Origin: Bactrocera neohumeralis
Taxonomy: Eukaryota > Arthropoda > Insecta > Diptera > Tephritidae
Reading direction: 5' to 3'
Length of the DNA stretch: 64,000 nt
Assembly: GCF_024586455.1 (NCBI RefSeq)
Contig: NW_026089623.1
Location: 372,001 to 436,000, forward strand
In this document: one piece after another, positions 12,054 to 23,848 of the stretch
How the letters are laid out: each line of letters opens with the position of its first letter
How positions within the stretch are numbered: position 1 is the first letter of the stretch
The notes under the pieces: model-generated
Database searches by the model: none
What the model was told of the DNA's origin: nothing
What the model saw: the letters and a program-made list of their open reading frames with translations, nothing else
Made by a program: the position numbers and the translations under genes

Positions 12054-12600
12054 CTCGGCTGCACCGAAGCTAATATACCCTTCACATTTCTTTTAGCAAC
12101 TATGTGTACAGTTTGTATGGAAGCTATATGCTACAGTAATCCGATCTGAACAGTAAACCATGTCAAATTTCGTGAAGATACCACGTCAAATGCGAAAGTT
12201 TTCCAAACAAAAACTTGATTCCAATCGTTCGGTTTGTATGACAGCTATATGCTGTAGTGAGCCGATCTGAATAATTTCTTCGGAGATTGCATTGTTGCTT
12301 TAGAAAATAATCTATACCAAATTTGGTGAATATATCTTGTCAAATGTGAAAGTTTTCTAGTTCAGTTTGTATGGCAGCTATATGTTATAGTGGTCCGATA
12401 TCGGCTGTTCCGACAAATGACGTTTGCAAAATTTCAAAACGATGTTTTAAAAGCTGAGGGACTAGTTCGTATATATACAGACAGACGGACAGACGGACAG
12501 ACATACGGAAATGGCTAAATCGACTCAGCTCAACATACTGATCATTTATATATAGGGTCTCCGAAACTTCCTTCTGGGTGTTACAAACTTCGTGACAATT
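12054..12600. repeat. RepB dispersed repeat
   Basis: Contains GTATGGMAGCTATATG motifs repeated three times (about 12116, 12234, 12369), a CAGACGGACAGACGGACAGA tract at 12482-12501 and a GGGTCTCCGAAACTTCC end. I recognise this as a non-coding repeat common in fly genomes. Its transposon class is not clear from sequence. Confidence 0.6.
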
Positions 12601-12788
12601 TAAAATATTAAAGTATTTTCAACCTTTTTTGCAACTATTTCTGTAACCTCTTTACTCCTAGGTTCATAGTTGTCGCCTCGGAGTCGCCCTATACGAAATC
12701 TTTCAAACTGATAACACAAAAGAACATCCTGGTAAGTAGGTAACTGGGACTCAGAGAGATTGTACGGATAATGCCAAACACAGGACAT
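12600..12788 (-). pseudogene. Unidentified short coding-like fragment
   Basis: A 62-codon minus-strand frame (SCVWHYPYNLSESQLPTYQD...) has protein-like composition, rich in charged residues with a Trp/His/Pro pattern. It sits between two repeats inside the hAT-like element. It could be the end of a transposon protein, but I do not recognise the family. Confidence 0.25.
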
Positions 12789-12852
12789 TTCTGTCTAAAT
12801 TTAAATTTAGATACAGACATTTTGAGTTCTGTGTTCTGTTGAGAGAATATAA

Positions 12853-13100
12853 GTGATAGCACTAGGCGAAATCAACGACAAGAGTGAAGGAACTCGATGA
12901 AAAAATATTTATGTGGAGACCAGTCCGAACGTGTCGTATGGCGCAGGGAAATGAATGTAAGTGATAGAACTCGGCGAAATCACCGACAGGAGTGAAAAAA
13001 CTCGATGAAAAAATATTTGTGTGGAGACCTATCCGAACGTGTCCTTTGGCGTAGGTGAATGAATGTGAGTGATAGCACTTGGCGAAATCAACGTCAAGAA
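12853..13100. repeat. 108-bp tandem repeat, about 2.3 copies
   Basis: Units 12853-12960 and 12961-13068 begin GTGATAG and differ at roughly a dozen positions. A third unit starts at 13069 and is cut off near 13100 where the right inverted arm begins. The unit length is a multiple of three, which explains the long minus-strand open frame across it. Confidence 0.85.
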
Positions 13101-13449
13101 GTGTGGCCGCAAGCCGATTTTCACCTTGCGCTGGGGCGCGCCGCATTTTCGCTCGTATCTCGGGAACAGTTCGTTCTATGGCCATGATCACATATACCAT
13201 TTCGGTAGCAAATGACGTGACAAATAACTTTTGTTTTATACATTTTGCCATGAGATGCGTATTTCAGGCGATAGGTAGACAATTTCACGATTTTAGGCGA
13301 ATTTCCGAAATTTCAAGGCCGGAGTTGGGGTTGAAGATGCAATCCGATCTCAAAACACAAAGTTGCATTGGAATCAGGAAGTACTAAGGCAACTTTTCCG
13401 CACTATTAGAAATCCCGAATCGAAAAAAGTCCGGAATCGACCCACCCTA

Positions 13450-14095
13450 CTAAACACCTCGATGACCTCCGGAGCAAATGCAATGAGTGCATAAACGGTC
13501 TGCGCCAATGGTTCTTCTCAATGAGTTTAGAACTGGCTGATCAGAAGACAGAAATCTTGCTCATAAGTACAAGAAAAGTGGAGGAAAGTATATCTCTCAC
13601 CATAGGAGATTGCGAGATTCATTCATAGCCACACCTAAAATATCTGGGAGTAATAGTAGACTCATGGCTCAAATTTAAGGATCACCTAGAATACACTTCA
13701 GGTAAAGCGAATGAAATCCTGAATGCCTTATCAAGAATGATGGCAAATAAAGGCTGCATGTTCCAGCCGGCGTTTTCGCAAAGGTGACGAGATCGATTGT
13801 GTTATCAATGACTTTAGAACTGGCTGATCAGAAGACAGAAATCTTGCTCATAAGTACAAGAAAAGTGGAGGAAAGTATACATATTTCTCACCATAGGAGA
13901 TTGCGAGATTCATTCATAGCCACACCTAAAATATCTGGGAGTAATAGTAGACTCTTGGCTCAAGTTTAAGGATCACCTAGAATACACTTCAGGCAAAACG
14001 AATGAAATCCTGAATGCCTTACCAAGAATGATGGCAAATAAAGGCTACAAAATGATAAAAAAGAAGAGCCCAACATTACTTATCGCCATAACTTG
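13450..14095 (+). pseudogene. LOA/R1-type LINE ORF2, 3' part with internal duplication
   Basis: Continuation of 9425-10557. After the duplicated CTAAACAC the frame gives the RT thumb (SKCNECINGLRQWF, LELADQKTEILLISTRK, YLGVIVDS), closely related to the copy at 43620-44614. The block from about 13519 to 13757 is repeated at about 13806-14048 (offset 287 bp), joined through a shared TCAATGA. Stop codons interrupt both. It ends shortly before a RepA repeat. Confidence 0.85.
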
Positions 14096-14102
14096 GAATT
14101 AT

Positions 14103-14498
14103 AACAAGTAAGGAAGGGCTAAATTCGGGTGCAACCGAACATTTTATACTCTTTTATTGTTCATATACTATTTATAACTCATACACTGACCGAAACCAAA
14201 AACGAAATTACATGTAGTATATGACAGTGGGGGGAGATATCTTGTTATGAGCCACGCCCACTTTTTCAATTTTTTTCTCACAAGTGCCCCTTGCTACTGC
14301 GATCGCTTTTGCCAAATTACATTTTTATATCTTAATTTAATGCTGGCACTTTATATGTTTTCGGTTAATGGTCCGATTACGCACATCTAAGAAAGAACCA
14401 GAATACCAAGTTTCGCTTAGTTTTAGATGATATGAACAACCGGTAGGTGAACAAAACGATAATACTCTGTAGGAGCAGGTTGCAAGAGTATAAAAATT
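14103..14498 (+). repeat. RepA dispersed repeat, shortened copy
   Basis: Begins AACAAGTAAGGAAGGGCTAA and ends with GAGTATAAAA, the ends of the full-length RepA copies at 33183-34243 and 55833-56888. The middle is deleted. Confidence 0.75.
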
Positions 14499-14512
14499 CC
14501 AATATTCTACGG

Positions 14513-15390
14513 CGATGTTAAAGAATAGACCAATTTTTATAACGTGTGCCTAGATATAGTACATTATAACGTGCAGTTACCAAGCGCAGAAAAAATGCTG
14601 TGTCTTCGTCTCTGCTTAAAAAGCGAAGCTGCGCGATTAATACATCACATACAAATTTCGTCGAAAAAGTTTGCAGCTGAATGGAGTCTACTTAAGCAAA
14701 GGTATGACAATCAACGAATTCTGTTCACAACGTAGTGGGACGGAGTAATATATTAACAAATTATAAATAGTGACAATGCTGAAAGCGTGAGGCAATTATT
14801 AGATACTATAACGGAGTGTCTTAACGCTATAGAGTCACTATTAATAAGCATTGAATAAGCTGATCCATATATTGCACGTGTAATTGTCCAAAGAAGGGCT
14901 GAAATTATATGAACAAACAGTTAAAAAGACGAGAGAAATTCAACAGTTATCAGACATCAGAGAATTTTTGGATCAACAATATCAAACATTGAAAGTAACA
15001 TAGTAATAGAACATCTTAATAGAAATCGTAAACAACATACATATATTCCAGGTCAATAACACCTTGAATAATACAAAACAGCCAATCAAGCAGATGTGTA
15101 CCAATTGTAAAATTATAGGTCACACTTTACCGCAATGCAGAAGATTCAAAAGCATACCCATTGATGATAAGCGTAAATATGTAAAGAATAACAAAGTCTG
15201 CTACAGTGCCCAAATCATAATTGGGGAGAAATTTACAACATGTCGAATCCGAAGAGTACAAAAAAGCTATGTCTACAACAAATAGCTCAAAAGCAGTTAT
15301 TCTAGCTACAGCTCAAATAAGAGGAAGAACAGCAGGTGGGGAATATTGCAACGGGCACTCATAGATGAAGGAACACAGCTGATCAATTAT
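14513..15390 (+). pseudogene. BEL/Pao gag and start of protease, broken
   Basis: Capsid-like segment typical of BEL/Pao gag (LPSAEKMLCLRLCLKSEAAR, WSLLKQRYDNQR at 14544-14735). Further gag in shifted frames follows to about 15000, then a zinc knuckle CTNCKIIGHTLPQC at about 15094-15135. RALIDEGTQL at about 15353-15383 matches the retropepsin start, with the usual Gly/Ser after Asp altered. Numerous stops and frameshifts. No LTR could be assigned. Confidence 0.8.
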
Positions 15391-15900
15391 TGCCACACAT
15401 AATTCAAAAATTGTTGTTGTTTGCTGTACTCATAGATTTACTCGTAGATTACTTATAGTTTACCCGAAGTTCCAAAATTCAAACAATCGTCGCAACGCAA
15501 TGAACTGACATGATACGATTGGAACCGAAGCCAGCCATACCGTTTACTCGATCGTGATTGCCGAAGAACTGGTTGTTCGTGTTGCATCAGATCAGTTGAC
15601 GCGGGTCGGTACTCGAATTGATCAACATTGATGTCTATGATGAACTGTATTGATTTGATTGTGCTTTTTGCACGAGTGTTTGTTTTGATTTTATCACTTC
15701 ATACTCGTTGCAGCTCTCTGATGCATTTATATGCAATACGCACGCACTCAACTTTCAACACAAATATATTTACTTAGGTTAAGATGTATACATACGATAA
15801 CCTATTGACCTAAGATATACATTTAGGCAACTGATTATAATTGCAGATGTGCACCTGAAAACAACCCCATGCAGCATAAACAATATGCAACATATATACT
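15391..15900. other. Unassigned sequence
   Basis: No gene or repeat recognised. It contains no long open frame. Confidence 0.4.
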
Positions 15901-16502
15901 AGAGTGATTCAAAAAAAATTTTTTTTTTTTTTCGTTTGGTACTCGGAAAAATAGGTTCCTATACACCTCTAAGAAAGCCTCTCCAAATATGAGTTTTTTA
16001 TTGTAACGGGAAGGTCCTCCTACATACAGTTTTCTATTTTTTCTTATTATCAGATAGAAAAATTTATATCTCGCTTCCAACTATTTGAAAAAACATTTTG
16101 TTCCTTAGATTTTGTAGGAAATTGGATAAAATTTTATAACTCAATGAAAAAAAATTATTATGAATGATGAAACCCATAGTTTTGTAGGCAATTTGCTGCT
16201 CTATAAAAATGGTCTTATATGATTTTTCGATTAAGTTAAGCGTTTACGAGATATTCATCGTCAAACATCAATGCATATTAAGGTGGATCAAAAAAAAATT
16301 TGTTTTTTTCGTTTGAAGACACCTCTAAGAAAGCCTATAAGTTTCAACATTCAAAATATTTTTTTTTCATTGAGTTATAAAATTCATAAGAAATAAAAAA
16401 TTTTCCCAAAAATAATCAAACTTTAACCGTTAAACCCGTTTGGGCTTACGAAAAAATCATTATAGACCTTTTTTGTAGAGCATCCAATTTCCTACAAAAT
16501 TG
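15901..16502. repeat. Dispersed repeat with GTGRWTCAAAAAAAAATT ends, two partial units
   Basis: Two related starts at about 15902 (GAGTGATTCAAAAAAAATTT) and 16281 (GGTGGATCAAAAAAAAATTT) are each followed by CACCTCTAAGAAAGCCT. TTTTGTAGGAAATTGGAT-like and ATCCAATTTCCTACAAAATT sequences (about 16113 and 16480) are inverted relative to each other. It looks like a nested or rearranged pair of short non-coding elements. Confidence 0.45.
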
Positions 16503-19138
16503 GTGAATGAACGTCTAGCCACAATCCGCATCAAAGCGAGGTTCTTCAACATATCGCTGATTTGCGCCCACGCCCGACGGAAGAGAAGGACGATGTGACC
16601 AAAGATGCCTTCTATGAGCGCTTGAAGCGCAACTATGAGAGCTGCCCCTCCACGATATCACAATCGTGCTTGGCGTCTTTAACGCTAGGGTAGGCAAGGA
16701 AAGTATCTTTGACACAACAGTCGGTAAATTCAGCCTCCACGAGGAAACATCCCCAAATGGGTTGAAGCTGATCGACTTTACCGGGGCCCGAAATATGGTT
16801 ATCTGTAGTACTGGATTCCAGCATAAGAAAATACATAAAGCTATCTGGCTGTCTCCGAATAGAATAGCTATCAACCAGATCGATCATGTTGTGATAGACG
16901 GAAGACACGTCTCCAGTGTTTTAGATGTGCGTCTGCTCCGAGGTCCTAACATCGACTCGGACTAATATCTTGTTGCAGCCAAGATTCGCACCCGCCTCTG
17001 TGCAGCAAAAAACGCACGACTACACACACAAGGAAGGTTCGACGTCGAGAAGCTGCAATCACAACAGACAGCCGAACGATTTTCTACTCGGCTTGCACTC
17101 CTGCTCTCTGAGAGCACGCGTCAACAACCCGGTATAAGGGAACTGTGGGACGGCATTTCAAATTCCTTACGTACAGCTGCAACCGAAACCATTGGTTTTC
17201 GGAAAGTGCAAAAGAACAGCTGGTACGACGAGGAGTGCCGTGTCGCAGCGGAGAGACGTTACGATCAACCACAACACGTGCGGAATGGGATAGATACCGA
17301 GAGTGTAAAAGGGAAGCGAGACGCATTTGCAGACAGAAAAAGAAAGAGGCTGAAATGCGTGAGTACGAAGAGCTTGATATGCTGGCCGACAGGGGTAATG
17401 CTCGAAAATTCTACGAAAAAATGCGGCGGCTTACAGAAGGTTTCAAGACCGGAGCATACTCTTGTAGAACCCCCAAAGGTGATCTAGTGACCGATGCCCA
17501 GAGAATACTTAAATTATGGAGGGAACACTTCTCCAGCATGCTGAATGGCAGTGAAAGTATAACACCAGGAGAAGGCGAACCCGATTCCCCAATCTATGAC
17601 GATAGAGCAGACGTTGCATTGCCCGACCAAGAAGAAGTTCGAATAGCAATTACCCGCCTGAAGAACAACAAAGCGGCGGGGGCCGACACGGCGGCAAAGA
17701 ACTGATAAGGAGCATGTATCAGCTTCTTTGTAAAATATGGTCGAACGATGGCATGCCCAACGATTGGAATTTATGTGTGCTCTGCCCAATCCACAAAAGG
17801 AGGTACCCCACAATTTGGGCCAACTACCGTGGGATAAGCCTCCTCAACATCGCGTATAAGGTTCTATCGAGCGTATTGTGTAAAAAATTAAAGCCCACCG
17901 TCAACAAACTGATTGGACCTTATCAGTTGGCTTTAGACCTGGCAAATCAACAACCGACCAGATATTCACCATGCGCCAAATCTTGGAAAAGACCCGCGAA
18001 AGGAGAATCGACACACACCACCTCTTCGTCGATTTCAAAGCTGCTTTCGACAGCACGAAAAGGAGCTGCCTTTATGCCGCGATATCTGAATTTGGTATCC
18101 CCGCAAAACTAATACGGCTGTGTAAACTGACGTTGAGTAACACCAAAAGCTCCGTCAGGATCGGGAAGGACCTCTCCGAGCCGTTCGATACCAAACGAGG
18201 TTTCAGACAAGACGATTCCCTATCGTGCGACTTTTTCAACCTGCTTTTGGAGAAAATAGTTCGAGCCGCAGAACTAAATAGAGAAGATACCATCTTCTAT
18301 AAGAGTGTACAGCTGCTGGCGTATGCCGACGATATTGATATCATCGGACTCAACACCCGCGCCGTTAGTTCTGCTTTCTCCAGGCTGGACAAGGAAGCAC
18401 AGAAAATGGGTCTGGCAGTGAACGAGGGCAAGACGAAATATCTCCTGTCATCAAACAAACAGTTGTCGCACTCGCGACTTGGCTCTCACGTCACTGTTAA
18501 CAGTCATAACTTCGAAGTTGTAGATAATTTCGTCTATCTTGGAATCAGCGTAAACACCACCAACAATGTCAGCCTGGAAATCCAACGCAGGATTGCTCTT
18601 GCCAACAGGTGCTACTTCGGACTGAGTAAGCAATTGAAAAGTAAAGTCCTCTCTCGACGAACAAAAGCTAAACTCTATAAGTCGCTCCTAATTCCCGTCC
18701 TGCTATATAGTGCAGAGGCTTGGGCGATGACAGCAACCGATGAGTCGACGTTACGAGTTTTCGAGAGAAAAATTCTGCGAAAGATTTATGGTTTTTTGCG
18801 CATTAGCCACGGCGAATATCGCATTCGATGGAACGATGAGCTGTTCGAGATATACGACGACATTGACACAGTTCAGCGAATTAAAAGACAGCGGCTACGC
18901 TGGCTAGGTCATGTTGTCCGAATGGATGAAAACACTCCAGCTCTGAAAGTATTCGACACAGTACCCGCCGGGGGAAGCAGAGGAAGAGGAAGACCTCCAC
19001 TCCGTGGGAAGGACCAAGTGGAGAAGGACCTGGCTTCGCTTGGAATATCCAATTGGCGCCACGTAGCGCCACGTGGCGCGCTGTTGTTAACTCGGCTATA
19101 ATCGCGTAAGCGGTGTCTACGCCAATTAAGAAGAAGAA
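16503..19138 (+). pseudogene. RTE LINE, 5'-truncated copy (mosaic)
   Basis: Starts in the endonuclease domain and ends with the family 3' tail GTGTCTACGCCAATTAAGAA plus AAGAAG repeats. Frames: 16666-16965 endonuclease end, 17145-17705 linker and RT start, 17971-19101 RT core with FKAAFDS, GFRQDDSLS (Gly to Asp) and YADD, then a C-terminal WLGHVVRMDE domain. A deletion near 17690 removes the GLPAELFKHG segment. The part before about 16940 shares private changes with the 21382 copy; the rest is close to the intact 51832 copy. Confidence 0.92.
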
Positions 19139-19499
19139 GGAATCATTTGAATATTTCTTAAAAAAAAAAACAATAATTAAACAATAGAAACAACCTCACA
19201 ACTATATATATAAAAGAAAGTTGTGTTAGTTACACCATTTATAACTCAAGAACGGCTGAACCGATTTGGTTGAAAATTTCATAAATACACAAATTATATT
19301 CCAAATCATAAGCATTTGTTCAAAATTCATGTTTGTAGGAATCATCTAAATATTTGCGTACAATTTTAAACAGATTCTTCCTCAAAAAGAATACAATTGC
19401 TATGTATTTGGAATAGTAGAAAAGAACTGCAACCAAATACGCAGTGCAATGGATTATAACTGGCTCAGTAATCAGTCGATGAATATTATACAACGTGCA
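19139..19499. other. Unassigned, with a short dispersed-repeat motif
   Basis: At 19228-19280 there is an ACACCATTTATAACTCAAGA...CGATTTGGTTGAAAAT segment of a kind often seen in insect non-coding repeats. Nothing else is recognised. Confidence 0.35.
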
Positions 19500-19880
19500 T
19501 CCCAAAAGACTGATGTCATAACCTTTCCAGCCGACTTTTTCGTCTTTTCACCCTTGAGAACCGGTTCATCATGTGCAGTCCACTAGAATCACTGTCGATT
19601 GGACTCCAATGGGAAATTATGGAGCTATGTTTCTATTGTCACACGCCGACGCAAGAATTTTGTTTTATTACGGTTAAAGAGCACTCAAACACTTTTCAGA
19701 ATCAGTTATTCGTTGTTTTTGTTGGATTATGAACTTGCGAGGCACCCACTTTGCACAGAGCTTTCGCCTCTTTAGAGCATCATTGTCCTCGGTGCTCATT
19801 TCGCCTGTTTCCAGCTTAGCAAATATCTTTTCAACGGAGGGTTTCCCTGAGCCCAAATGCAACAGTATTTCCCCCAAAAA
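19500..19880 (-). pseudogene. mariner transposase fragment, N-terminal/central
   Basis: Minus-strand frames give KWVPRKFIIQQKQRITDSEK (about 19760-19700) and further mariner-like sequence ending VFWDA near 19500. This corresponds to the region from the second helix-turn-helix linker to just past the first catalytic Asp. The catalytic motif itself is decayed. Both TIRs are missing. Confidence 0.75.
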
Positions 19881-20192
19881 AAAAATGCTTTATTAACACA
19901 CGAAATTCTTTAGGATCCATTTTTTTTATAAACTAACACAAATTGCTTCACAAAAATGCTATACGTCATTAACTAATAGCTATAATCCAACTAATACATA
20001 TCAAATAGATGGTAATAATAGTACTATCTATGTATCAGCCACAGTGAAGCGTGGACGGGTCCTCTGGTGTATTATATATTCAATAATGTATGGTGTGTTT
20101 ATTTTAGTTTTAGTTTTTTATTTGCTAAATAAGAGATAATTGAAAACTTTAAACCGCTCGCCTTAAAAATCGTCTTTATGTTATGATACTAT

Positions 20193-20477
20193 TCATCTAA
20201 AGGAGCGATATGTATGTATATGTACTCTGTGGTGAATTTTGTACATTTCACCTCCTTCAAAGTAATCCCCTCCCGCTGTAATACACTTATGCCAACAAAT
20301 GTTCCAGTTATCATAGCACTTGGAGAAATCCTCCGTCGTGATGGCCATCAGAGCCTTTTTCGATTCAAGTTTTATATCCTCAATTGAGTCAAAACGATGT
20401 CCTCGGAATGAATGTGAATTTGTGAATAGCCAGAAGTTACATAAAGGTAAATCAGGCGAATGAGGTGGTTGTGGCAC
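20193..20477 (-). pseudogene. mariner transposase C-terminal fragment
   Basis: The frame reads PPHSPDLPLCNFWLF, which covers the third catalytic Asp region of the D,D34D mariner motif (Asp retained in SPD; the following CD is CN). RGHRFDSIEDIK and WHKCITAGGDYFEG then give the typical C-terminus. It lies upstream, on the minus strand, of the N-terminal piece at 19500-19880, so the two belong to different copies or to a rearrangement. Confidence 0.82.
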
Positions 20478-20729
20478 GATATTTGTTGAAAATGTGGCGA
20501 AGTCAACTTTCTGAATATGTGATGGTTATTTTTGAGAAAAGAAAATTAATTGGTGAAATTTTGGTTTAAATGAAAAAACGAAAATTCCTATGTTAAATGA
20601 ATAGAAAACCAAAAAAGCGACCTCTTAGAATTAAATTTCAGCGCCTGGCCTGAAGGAGGATTTTTTTGCCAATCACTAACATTTGAAGGGGTAAGAGTTG
20701 AAAAAAAAAATCAAAATTTGTTTTGAAAC

Positions 20730-21340
20730 ACCCTAGTGTATATTCAGAATGATGAGACGAGTTAAAATCCGCATGATTGTATATCTGCCCGCCCATCCTT
20801 CCACTGTAACTGAAGTAAAAGTGGTGAGTGGTAAGCGCGTTGTTTAAAAAAGTTACGAGTTCGTAGATAGGTGTAATCGGACCACAAAACGCCATTAACC
20901 GAAAACCTGTAAAGAGTCATAACTGACATAGAACGCTGTAGCTAGGGGCACTTGTGTGCAAAAAATTTTGAAAAAAGCACATGGGCCCGCCCTCTAATAA
21001 GATGCATGTACACATCTCCTATGTCACCAAAGCTAAAATTCGCCCAACACAAATATTATAATAACTCCGACCTACAGTGTAACATAAAATTGGGGGAAAT
21101 CTTGACCTAGCCCCACATAACTAATATCAGGATTTTCGAATAACCGGCTGACTTTACTCCATATGATAGGTGATTGCATGTAAGGTACCTTAATGAAACC
21201 CCGGAAACATCTTTTTAGTATGTGGCAAAAATAATATTTAATAGATAAAATCGGATAGATACTACCCCAACTCCCATACACTACATATAATGATTTTCGT
21301 TTTTCTCACAAACCTATGCACCACACATATGTATGTATGT
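20730..21340 (-). repeat. RepA-like dispersed repeat, diverged
   Basis: The order of motifs (ATTCAGAATGATGAGACGAG near 20743, GCCCGCCCATCC, ACCGAAAACCTGTAAAGAGT near 20895, GGGCACTTGTG) matches the reverse complement of RepA at a lower identity. Confidence 0.55.
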
Positions 21341-21381
21341 CGATTAGCGTATAAGTTATATATAACTAATATAAAATAAAA

Positions 21382-23756
21382 GGATGGAGTCATGTGTAGA
21401 AGTTCACGCAATTGAGGAAAGTTCTCTGATTGCCATTCACTTGGCAGTAAACGATTATTTTACATATGCCTCCGGTCCGGTAACATTCCCTCCGAAGGGT
21501 TGTGTACTGGGTTTGGGACCCGCCACGTAAAAAAGTCTCCAATGAAAAAGCATAAGCAGCCTCGGATGAGAGACTCCAGTTTTGATGACGATCATGGCAA
21601 ACGCATGAATGATAACGATTTGCATACACCTGGAATGTCCGGTCCCTTAAATGGGAGGGTATCGCTGCCCAGCTGGTTGATGTCCTCGTTAGAGTGAAGG
21701 CTGACATCACCGCCGTATAAGAAATGCAATGGACGGAACAAGGACTGAGGCGAGTAGGTCACTCATAGCATTTACTACAGTGGTTATATAAAGGAGCGCA
21801 AATTCGGTGTGAGATTTGTGTTGTGAGAAAGACTCCGCCGCTGAGTACTGTCATTCACCCCTGTAGATGAACGTCTAGCCACAATCCGCATCAAAGTGAA
21901 GTTCCTCAACATATCGCTGTTTTGCGCCCACGCCCCGACGGAAGAGAAGGACGATGTGACCAAAGATGCCTTCTATGAGCGCTTGAAGCGCAACTATGAG
22001 AGCTGCCCCTCCACGATATCACAATCGTGCTTGGCGTCTTTAACGCTAGGGTAGGCAAGGAAAGTATCTTTGACACAACAGTCGGTAAATTCAGCCTCCA
22101 CGAGGAAGCATTCCCCAATGGGTTAAGGCTGATCGACTTTACCGGGGCCCGAAATATGGTTATCTGTAGTACTGGATTCCAGCATAAGAAAATACATAAA
22201 GCTATCTGGCTGTCTCCGAATAGAATAGCTATCAACCAGCGATCATGTTGCAATAGACGTAAGATACGTCTCCTCTGCAGTGTTCTAGACGTGCGTCTGC
22301 TCCGAGGTCCTAACATCGACTCGAACCACTGTCTTGTTGCAGCAAAGATTCGCACCCGTCTCTGTGCAGCAAAAAATGCACGTCAACAAACACAAGAAAG
22401 GTTCGACGTCGAGAAGCTGCAATTACAACAGACAGCCGAGCAGTTTTCTACTCAACTTGCACTCATGCTCTCTGAGAACACAACTCGGTATAAGCGAACT
22501 GTGAGACGGCATTTCAAGCTCCTCACGCATAGCTGCCAGCGAAACCATCAGTTTTCGGAAAAAGCAAAGGAACAGCTGGCACGACAAGGAGTGCCGTGTC
22601 GCAGCGGAGAGGAAACAAACTGCTTATCTCGCAACGTTACGATCGACCACAACACGTATAGATAGATACCGAGAATTGAAAAGGGAAACGAAACGCATTT
22701 GCAGACAGATAATAGCAATTACCCGTCTGAAGAACAAGAAAGCGGTGGGGCTGATGGATTGCTGGTCGAGCTATTCAAACACGACGGCGAAGAACTGATA
22801 AGGAGCACATATCAGCTTCTTTGTAAAATATGGTCCGACGCATGCATGCCTGACGATTGAAATTTAAGTGTGCTCTGCTCAATCCACAAAAAGGGAGACC
22901 CCACAATCTGCGCCAACTACCGTGGGATAAGTCTCCTAAACATCCCAAAGAAGGTTCTATCGAGGGTATTGTTAAACCCCACCATCAACAAACTGATTGG
23001 ACCTTATCAGTGTGGCTTTAGACCAGGAAAATCAACAACCCGACCAGATATTCACTATGCGCCACATTTTGGAAGAGACCCATGAAAGGAGAATCGACAC
23101 TCACCACCTCTTTGTCGATTTCAAAGCTGCTTTTAACTTCATGAAAAGAAGCTGGCTTTACGCCGCGATGTCTGAATTTGGTATCCCCGCAAAACTAATA
23201 CAGCTGTGTAAACTGACGTTGAGTAATACCAAACTATCTCTCGGGTCATCAAATAAACAGTCGTCGCACTCGCGACTAGGCTCCCATGTCACTGATGACA
23301 GTCATAACTTCGAAGTTGTAGATCATTTCGTCTATCTTGGAACCAGTATTAACAGCAACAACAATGTCAGTCTCGAAATCCAACACAGAATAACTATTGC
23401 CAACAGGTGCTACTTTAGAAGGGGAAGGCAATTGAGAAGTAAAGTCTTCTCTCGACGAACAAAAACCAAACTCTATGAGTATTATTCCCGTCCTGCTATA
23501 TGGTGCTGAGGCATGGACTATGACAACATCTGATGAGTCGACGTTACGAGTTTTCGAGAGAAAGGTTCTGCGAAAGATTTAAAGGATATTCGATGGAACG
23601 ATGAGCTGTATGAGATATACGACGACATTGACCATAGCTCAGCGAATTAAGAAAGCGGTTGCGCTGCCGAGATCATGTCGTACGTAGGGACGAAAACACT
23701 CCAGCTCTGAAAGTATTCGACGCAATACCCGCCGGGGGAAGCAGAGGAAGAGGAAG
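21382..23756 (+). pseudogene. RTE LINE copy with original 5' end, internal and 3' deletions
   Basis: Starts with the family 5' end GGATGGAGTCATGTGTAGAA and an intact initiator ATG at about 21542. The endonuclease region (22027-22665) is frameshifted. A deletion near 22710 removes linker sequence, and another near 23240 removes the RT catalytic core including YADD. It is truncated at 23756 within the C-terminal domain (before RPPLRWKDQ). It therefore cannot encode an active RT. Confidence 0.9.
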
Positions 23757-23848
23757 ACAGCAAAATAAAATTGAACGTAATTAATTTTTATGCTAACCGA
23801 ACAATTGAAGTCGAAAGTGACCAATCAAATATTTATTTTTATTCTTAC

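Larger units (their letters stand above)
10558..13449. mobile_element. hAT-like composite element with long inverted arms
   Basis: Ends TAGGGTGGGTCGATTCCGGA at 10558 and its inverse at 13430-13449. Inverted arms extend about 309 bp (10558-10866) and 338 bp (13112-13449) at high identity with small indels. The 8-bp direct duplications outside it and the TAGGGTG terminus point to hAT rather than P, but no transposase is present. The middle holds unrelated cargo: errantivirus gag-protease, an RTE fragment, a RepB repeat and a 108-bp tandem repeat. The long arms are unusual for hAT and resemble a foldback element. Confidence 0.75.

Noticed and set aside
12862..13251. 129-codon minus-strand open frame
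   Set aside because: Open only because the 108-bp tandem repeat is a multiple of three, then runs into the hAT-like inverted arm.
15835..16080. 81-codon minus-strand frame
   Set aside because: Antisense of poly-A/T-rich repeat, Phe/Lys-biased, no motif.
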